NCBI GenBank assembly: GCA_019090365.1
Contig: JAHRWC010000071.1
Coordinates: 1 to 12,083, forward strand
Reading direction: 5' to 3'
DNA length: 12,083 bases
Origin: Flavobacteriaceae bacterium
GTDB taxonomy: Bacteria; Bacteroidota; Bacteroidia; Flavobacteriales; Flavobacteriaceae
Position numbers and translations under genes: made by a program. The notes beneath the pieces are model-generated. The model did not search any database. It was not told the DNA's origin and saw only the letters and a program-made list of their open reading frames with translations. Positions within the stretch are counted from its first letter, which is position 1. Every line of letters begins with the position of its first letter. Positions 7,901-12,083 of the stretch are shown here, in pieces.

Positions 7901-10457
7901 ATCCTACAAAATGTGAATAAGGAGCTAGATTTTTTGAAAATACATCAATTGAAAAATCACCACCACCTTCAAAAACTTTGGTCAAGAAAGTTGCTTTTAA
8001 CATTCCAGGTGCATTTTTATAAATATCAACCTTACGAGTAAAATCTATAGTTCCTTCCGAAGAAAGATTTGCATCTAATAATGGAATTTCAACCTCATTG
8101 AAAGAACGAATAGGATCATTGAATTGATATTTTTTAAACTTAGGAAAAGCAGCGCCAGTGGATCTTAAAGTAGCATCCATCGTAATTTTAAAATTACGAG
8201 CAGGTGCTCCATGTAACCATAACGCAGAAGCGGTACCATTTATAGGTTTACTTGCATCTAAGATTTCATCCTCAAAATCGAGTTTAAGTTTTAATCTATT
8301 GGGTTTAATGGTAGCTACTTTTAAATTTTTAGTGAATTTTGCTCCACCAACAGAAATTGTTGCTTGCCAATTACCTGTTGGATCATTGTCTTCAGTGCTA
8401 ATAGGAAAATAATAAAATCCATTTACACTCTGAGTTACTACTTTGCGTTTTACTAATTTTCCACGAGCGTCAGTAACTTCTAATTTAACAGGATGATCCT
8501 TTGGTAAAGGATTTCCTCCATCATTTAATACAAATGTTAAATGTATATCATCTCCAGGACGATGTGCTCCTCTTTCGGTGTACATAAATCCTTTTAATCC
8601 TTTTTGTAATTGTTTCCCAGAAACATCAAATTTACTTAAGGATAAAGCATTTCCATCCTCCAGTTTAGCATACGCATAGTTGTTGTTTTTTTGCGCTACT
8701 GCAAAGGCAATTGTTTTATCACTATCGTAAATAGTTAGCCCATCTGTATCTGTTGTAGTACTTCCTATTAATTGCTGTTGGTAATTATATAGGTTGACTT
8801 TTACACCTTCTTCTGGTTGTGTAGTAAGTAAATTAGTGACTGCAAAATGGTAGCTTCTATTGTTTCCTTTTTTTACAATTAACCCTAAATCTGATCCTAG
8901 GATATTTGCTCTTGCAATTCGGTCTTCATGATAATAGGCAACATGGCAAGGATTGTCTCTTTGCGACCAATTATAATTATTTTGTCTCCAAGAATAACGT
9001 TCATTGTCCCAATATTGTTCTTCTCGTTCTTCTTCATCCATTGAATCTGAAGAGGAGGATTCTTCATAATATTCATCTTCATTTTCTTCGGAATTTTCTG
9101 AACTAACAGAACAATCATAAGAAATATATTCTTTTTTGAAACTAATCTCAATACGATATAAAGCGCCGGGTTCTGCATTGAATAATTCAGAAAGATTTAA
9201 TCCATGGGCTTTCCAAACTCCTTGACTAGAAGAGTTTTCGTCAATATTTATTGTTTTCTTAGCTATACGCCTTCCAACTCTTTTAATGTTATAATCATTT
9301 GCATCATTAATGTTTGATGACTGTAAAAACTGAAGCATATTATCTTCAAAAACCTTAATAATTCGAACATCAACTGCAGAAACATTCACTGCTTCAAAAT
9401 AAAACGGAGTTGAAGTTGCATTTGGCAAAATCACTCCACTTGATAATAATCTAATTTCAGGCTTTATTTGTTCAAAAGAGATTAATTCTGAAAACTCTTT
9501 TTTTAATCCGAAATCTGAAGTGTTTTTAATTCCGTTGAAAATAGTCACTCGCACATTACCAATCACACGATTTGGAGGATACACATGCAAAACATTACCG
9601 TCAACTTCAAAGCGAAGATTGGTAGTGTTTTCAATAGATACTAATCCCGCAAAGTTTTGATTTTCTTTTAAAGGGTCTGAAAAATTAATAGACAATGAAG
9701 CTGAAGGGGACAATGTGCTTTTTAAATCGACAACTGTAAAGTTGTTTTGTCCAGGAATTTCAAAATTATTTTCACCTTTATTACTTGCTCCTATAGCTTT
9801 ACCATTCCATTTTATATTAATTTTTGAGTCTTCTATTTTTCGATGAATGCTATCGATTTTAAAATTGAAAAAACGTGCTGCAGTAGCTTCTGAAGGCCAA
9901 CTAATAGATAGATTTTTATTCTCTTGAGAAACCTCAACAAGTTGTTTAGCCTTTTCTAAAGTAATAACATCTGAAGCCTGAATAGACCCTGAAATATATT
10001 GCCATTCTTTACTATACGATTGTAAATTACCCAAATCCAATTTAAAATTTGGTGTTATTGTTTTAAAGCTAAATGTATACTCTTTATACTCTTTTTCTAT
10101 GTCATCATAAAGCTTGTTAAGCTTTACTGTTACAGAATAAACTGTATCTGGTTTTAAATTTTCTGAGGGCTGAAAAACAAGGGTTCTTCCGTTTTCAATT
10201 AATAATTTTCCTTCTGTTTTAGGGCTGATCTTAATAAAATCTGAAGAGATTTCTTGAGTTACATCAAATTGATCTAATGATTTTGCAAGTTCAATACGAA
10301 TAGGAGTTGCTACTGATTGATTTCCGTAGGTATTATAAGAAATATATTCTTTGAATTTAAACAGATTATCTGTTTGAGCAGATTCATTTTTATCTTCACA
10401 AGAAGAAATTAATAATAGCGTAAATAAAAATAGAGAAATTCGGAAAAAGGACTTCAT
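4914..10457 (-). CDS. Thioester-type bacterial alpha-2-macroglobulin lipoprotein (YfhM-like)
   Basis: Large protease-trap protein of the bacterial alpha-2-macroglobulin family. Known of the family: a protease cuts the bait region, the protein changes shape, and a thioester can bond the attacker covalently. The start is taken as ATG at 10457 (1847 residues) because it gives a clean lipoprotein signal with ISSC and Cys20; an upstream in-frame TTG at 10493 would add 12 non-signal residues. Seen, in order: Ig-like N-terminal domain (about 36-135); further beta-rich MG domains; an acidic Ser/Glu/Asp-rich insert bracketed by Cys449 and Cys504; an MG2-like domain opening near YTERGAHRPGDD (626-637); a Trp-rich WRWWW (898-902); bait-region-type domain (about 983-1125); the PF00207-like segment (about 1187-1280); a thioester domain (about 1375-1640) with intact CVEQ (1404-1407); and a C-terminal MG10-like domain (about 1715-1847). 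It is longer than E. coli YfhM (about 1650), partly through the insert. It is the first gene of the probable operon, directly followed by pbpC. An envelope-defence role is inferred from the family. Confidence 0.94.
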   Translation of the reverse strand: MKSFFRISLFLFTLLLISSCEDKNESAQTDNLFKFKEYISYNTYGNQSVATPIRIELAKSLDQFDVTQEISSDFIKISPKTEGKLLIENGRTLVFQPSENLKPDTVYSVTVKLNKLYDDIEKEYKEYTFSFKTITPNFKLDLGNLQSYSKEWQYISGSIQASDVITLEKAKQLVEVSQENKNLSISWPSEATAARFFNFKIDSIHRKIEDSKINIKWNGKAIGASNKGENNFEIPGQNNFTVVDLKSTLSPSASLSINFSDPLKENQNFAGLVSIENTTNLRFEVDGNVLHVYPPNRVIGNVRVTIFNGIKNTSDFGLKKEFSELISFEQIKPEIRLLSSGVILPNATSTPFYFEAVNVSAVDVRIIKVFEDNMLQFLQSSNINDANDYNIKRVGRRIAKKTINIDENSSSQGVWKAHGLNLSELFNAEPGALYRIEISFKKEYISYDCSVSSENSEENEDEYYEESSSSDSMDEEEREEQYWDNERYSWRQNNYNWSQRDNPCHVAYYHEDRIARANILGSDLGLIVKKGNNRSYHFAVTNLLTTQPEEGVKVNLYNYQQQLIGSTTTDTDGLTIYDSDKTIAFAVAQKNNNYAYAKLEDGNALSLSKFDVSGKQLQKGLKGFMYTERGAHRPGDDIHLTFVLNDGGNPLPKDHPVKLEVTDARGKLVKRKVVTQSVNGFYYFPISTEDNDPTGNWQATISVGGAKFTKNLKVATIKPNRLKLKLDFEDEILDASKPINGTASALWLHGAPARNFKITMDATLRSTGAAFPKFKKYQFNDPIRSFNEVEIPLLDANLSSEGTIDFTRKVDIYKNAPGMLKATFLTKVFEGGGDFSIDVFSKNLAPYSHFVGLQSPKARKYGSYFTDEDTEFDVVTVDAQGNASGNRNLEVKVFKMEWRWWWNRGYDNLSRYENATVHRPVRDFSVSTGANGKANIKVNIPEEEGGRYLIRVIDKNSGHATGRIAYFYRNWWKRPTGGDSESAKMLVFSADKEKYNVGDDAIVTFPSASEGRALLSIENGTEVLSTQWVETKKGETKVSVPLTKEMAPNVYINISLLQPHEQTKNDLPMRLYGVIPVLVEDPATVLHPKLKMPDVLQPEETFTVEVSEENKKEMTYTIAMVDEGLLDLTRFATPKIHEAFYTREALGVKTFDIYDYVIGAYSGSVDNIYAIGGGDEAAGAKNRKADRFKPVVKFLGPFTLDSGKKVSHEITMPNYIGSVRTMIIAGDNPKSAYGKLDKTTPVRKPLMVLASLPRKLSPGEIVTLPVTVFAMEKKVKNVSVSVNAGEAFKPINGTQKTISFNELGEQIVNFEFEVLPVSEFQTIEVIASGNGEKASYKVEIDVENPNPITQKTSQFILSENGSETINFETFGIAGTNDAMLEFSTIPPMDFGKRMEYLIRYPHGCVEQTTSSVFPQLFLDEVFDITFDKKKEIEKNIKAGIKRLGNFQTTSGGMSYWQGESNADDWGTSYAGHFMVEAQQKGYALPITFMNNWIRYQQNSARQWRNSNTRYNSSLIQAYRLYTLALAGKPELAAMNRLRESKNLSNDAKWRLASAYALAGKKNVAQEIVQAANIVFKPQRYDYYTYGSPFRNKAMALETMVVIGDVKQRELAISVAKELSSQRWYSTQETAYALLAMAKMVTKNGGKSIEMSFIDNGKTVDVKTDRTVAQRNISFKMGTNSIQVSNKKGNVVYVSLHQKGKLPLGEEFTEQRNLNVRTDFYDGDGGKLSISSLRQGTEITAKVTVHNNSNDWVGNVALTQIFPSGWEIVNTSFTELEGGASGNARYTDIRDDRVNFYFDMKSRSSKTFTVKLNASYLGYYYLPGTQVEAMYDNNYYARNKGEWVSVKQ

Positions 10458-10480
10458 AAAACGATGGTTTAAGACATTAA

Positions 10481-10510
10481 TAAAAGTACACAAAAAATGA
10501 TGGTATGCAA
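10481..10510 (-). promoter_or_regulatory. Candidate Bacteroidetes-type promoter for the macroglobulin operon
   Basis: On the minus strand, TTG (10510-10508) is followed after 19 bases by TACTTTTA (10488-10481). This differs at one position from the Bacteroidetes sigma-A -7 consensus TAnnTTTG, and the spacing suits the -33 TTG element. Transcription would begin near 10475, leaving a leader of about 18 bases before ATG 10457. In such AT-rich DNA a one-mismatch hit can arise by chance, so this is a proposal only. Confidence 0.4.
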
Positions 10511-10620
10511 AAGCAAGTCTTAGTATATATTCGAAATCTATTTTTTACAAAAAAGAACGAAAAAACACTATAAATGGTCTAAAAAGGTGTGTTTTTGGCA
10601 ATTTTTTAGTAAATATTGAC

Positions 10621-10645
10621 AAAAATCAAACATTTATAATATTTG
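10621..10645 (-). terminator. Possible intrinsic terminator after the DUF4173-type gene
   Basis: Read on the minus strand, CAAATATT-ATA-AATGTTTG (10645-10627) folds into an 8-bp RNA stem with one G-U pair and a 3-base loop, followed by A and five U (10626-10621). It lies about 95 bases past the upstream stop, in the position expected of a terminator. The stem is very AT-rich and therefore weak. The same 8-3-8 symmetry could instead be a protein-binding site. Confidence 0.35.
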
Positions 10646-10739
10646 GATGGAAGTTAAATTGATAACGTAATTTATGTTAATCATCTTATTTTCAGTATTC
10701 AGATTTATGAAGAGTTTAACAAAATCTAAAAATTAATAA

Positions 10740-12083
10740 TTAATCCTCAGTATTAAATAATTTTTTGTAGGCGATATATTCAGTATAGTTCCATGACAAA
10801 AAATGCTTAGATTCCCAATCCGTTTTAAAGTTCATTTTTCGAGTTTCGATTCTATTTTTATATTCCAATGCAGTCATTAAATAATCATCTATGGTGAATT
10901 TTCCTTTCTGAAGTTCATGCATTTCGTTTAACTCTTCAATATTAAATTCTAGGTGAGGTAACGCTTTGTCTGAAAGTGTTGCCAAGTAATCTAGATGCAA
11001 AAAAGAAGCGTCTACATGACTAAAATTATATTTTGCTATACTACTATCCCAATTAATTCCTGAAGAAAGAACCAATACAATAAATACAAAAAAACTGTTC
11101 TTTTGAAATAAATAAAAAGATGATTTTTTCTTCTTGATTTTTATAGCAACTGTATATAATCCATAAAGTGTTACGATAAGAAAAATTATTACACCTATTC
11201 TTTTAAATGCTAACGAATAATGTTCAATATATCTTAAATTTCTAATTCCCACAGAAAGTGCTAAAAATCCATTTTGAATGATCCATATATAACTAAGCTT
11301 CTTTAAAAGTGAATTCTTTTTATAAAAATTTAAGTTCCCTCTGAAGTAATATAGAACTAACGCTATGGAAATTAATATAGATAATATCAACAAATAAGTG
11401 CCTTGATGAACAAAATCCTTTAAAGATTCTCCTTGCCATTCAAAATTGATCCAAACCCAATTAACATCAATTAGATTTAATACTAATAAAATTAGATTTA
11501 AAATGATAAACAGAAAAATAGCAGACTTATGTTCATTTTTTAAAGCCAAAAATCCAAAAAATCTTTTTCCTATTTTCTTTTTTCTGAATAAAGTGCCGCT
11601 AGACTTAAGATCTTTTTCAACAATAAACTGACTCGAATTTCTTATTAAATAAAAATTGCTGAAAAATAAACATACCAAGAAAGTGAACACAACTAAAAAA
11701 TCAATATCCTTGAAAATATATACAAACATATTCTCTATGGATAAAAGTGATTTACTAATGATATCACTAAAAACTGAGTTAGATAGAGAGTATAAAACGA
11801 TAAAAAGAGAAATGATTAATAAAGGGATTAAAAATATTCTGCTTTTATAAATCAAATTACCTAGACTCAAATTACCCATCTTAGCTTTAAAAATTTTCTT
11901 AATGAATAGTTCTTGACTTTTAAAAAGAGAAATAAAAGCGATTCCCATTGAATGAATTAAAGATTTTGCATTTGGGAAATTTAAATTTCCTATCAATAGA
12001 AACCAAGCTAAAAAGTTAATGAAGTATGAAAATTTTGAATGAACAACGACCGTAAAAATTGAAGTTAACAAAAAACTTATGGA
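10740..12083 (-). CDS. DUF4173/DUF4153-type multi-pass membrane protein (5' end outside window)
   Basis: The visible 447 codons run open to the window edge, so the N-terminus is missing; the in-frame TTG at 12071 is not needed as a start. Seen: about eight hydrophobic segments, for example LIPLLIISLFIVLY, FLVVFTFLVCLFF, IFLFIILNLILLVL, YLLILSILISIALVLYYF, IGVIIFLIVTLYGLY and FFVFIVLVLSS, separated by Lys-rich loops. A soluble tail of about 100 residues begins near NWDSSIAKYNF. The pattern of a conserved NLRYIEHYSLAFKRIGV stretch before the penultimate helix, followed by the IAKYN and LATLSDKALPHL stretches, resembles the uncharacterised DUF4173 (DUF4153-related) membrane proteins common in Bacteroidota. 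The family function is unknown to me; no catalytic motif is evident. A 282-base gap with a terminator candidate separates it from the macroglobulin gene, so it is probably a separate transcription unit. Assignment comes from remembered family resemblance. Confidence 0.7.
   Translation of the reverse strand, partial: SISFLLTSIFTVVVHSKFSYFINFLAWFLLIGNLNFPNAKSLIHSMGIAFISLFKSQELFIKKIFKAKMGNLSLGNLIYKSRIFLIPLLIISLFIVLYSLSNSVFSDIISKSLLSIENMFVYIFKDIDFLVVFTFLVCLFFSNFYLIRNSSQFIVEKDLKSSGTLFRKKKIGKRFFGFLALKNEHKSAIFLFIILNLILLVLNLIDVNWVWINFEWQGESLKDFVHQGTYLLILSILISIALVLYYFRGNLNFYKKNSLLKKLSYIWIIQNGFLALSVGIRNLRYIEHYSLAFKRIGVIIFLIVTLYGLYTVAIKIKKKKSSFYLFQKNSFFVFIVLVLSSGINWDSSIAKYNFSHVDASFLHLDYLATLSDKALPHLEFNIEELNEMHELQKGKFTIDDYLMTALEYKNRIETRKMNFKTDWESKHFLSWNYTEYIAYKKLFNTED

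Larger units (their letters stand above)
10458..10739. other. Intergenic region between the DUF4173-type gene and the macroglobulin gene
   Basis: This 282-base, very AT-rich gap is the only sizeable non-coding stretch in the window. It holds a near-perfect palindrome followed by a T-run on the minus strand (10621-10645), a weaker inverted repeat AAAAACAC/GTGTTTTT (arms 10561-10568 and 10589-10596, 20-base loop), and a promoter candidate just upstream of the macroglobulin start (10481-10510). I see no credible small gene, RNA gene or riboswitch-like structure. Confidence 0.8.

Noticed and set aside
9017..9095. GAA/GAG-like triplet-rich stretch as a DNA repeat array
   Set aside because: It is irregular and is explained by consecutive Glu, Asp and Ser codons of the macroglobulin acidic insert.
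8897..9178. Minus-strand open frame of 93 codons inside the macroglobulin gene
   Set aside because: It is an out-of-frame shadow of the acidic, low-complexity part of the macroglobulin; its Ile/Met/Lys-rich composition is typical of frame-shifted reading and no family is recognisable.
10458..10493. TTG-initiated 12-residue extension of the macroglobulin N-terminus
   Set aside because: The extension would place non-signal residues before a good lipoprotein signal peptide and would cover the proposed promoter and leader; ATG at 10457 is the better start.
10561..10596. Inverted repeat AAAAACAC/GTGTTTTT as a terminator
   Set aside because: The 8-bp AT-rich arms are separated by a 20-base loop, giving a weak hairpin easily expected by chance in such DNA; the palindrome at 10627-10645 is a better candidate.

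Overview
The window is AT-rich (roughly one third G+C by eye) and looks like chromosomal DNA from a member of the Bacteroidota, most likely a Flavobacteriaceae species. This rests on the protein sequence flavour, two Bacteroidota-style lipoproteins, the absence of Shine-Dalgarno sequences before the starts, and a TTG-N19-TACTTTTA promoter candidate close to the Bacteroidetes consensus. All four genes lie on the minus strand, so they read right to left. No tRNA, rRNA, CRISPR array, insertion sequence or phage gene was seen.

Layout in the direction of transcription: (1) 12083-10740, the 3' part of a multi-pass membrane protein of the DUF4173/DUF4153 type, cut by the window edge. (2) 10739-10458, a 282-base intergenic gap with a hairpin plus T-run (possible terminator) and a candidate promoter close to the next start. 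(3) 10457-4914, a very large thioester-type bacterial alpha-2-macroglobulin lipoprotein. (4) 4909-2537, penicillin-binding protein 1C (pbpC), almost touching gene 3. (5) 2515-23, a GH2 beta-mannosidase lipoprotein, 21 bases after pbpC.

Genes 3 to 5 form one compact probable operon. The alpha-2-macroglobulin/pbpC pair is a known bacterial arrangement: the YfhM-type macroglobulin is thought to trap proteases that enter the envelope, and PBP1C, a peptidoglycan synthase, is thought to help repair the wall. The addition here is a lipid-anchored beta-mannosidase at the distal end with no SusC/SusD-type polysaccharide-uptake genes in view. Whether it works with the envelope-defence pair or simply shares the transcript cannot be told from the sequence.

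The coding content is mostly recognisable. The points most worth a second look are the three-gene association, the non-ATG start of pbpC, and a cysteine-bracketed, highly acidic insert in the macroglobulin. I do not see a clearly new biological system here.
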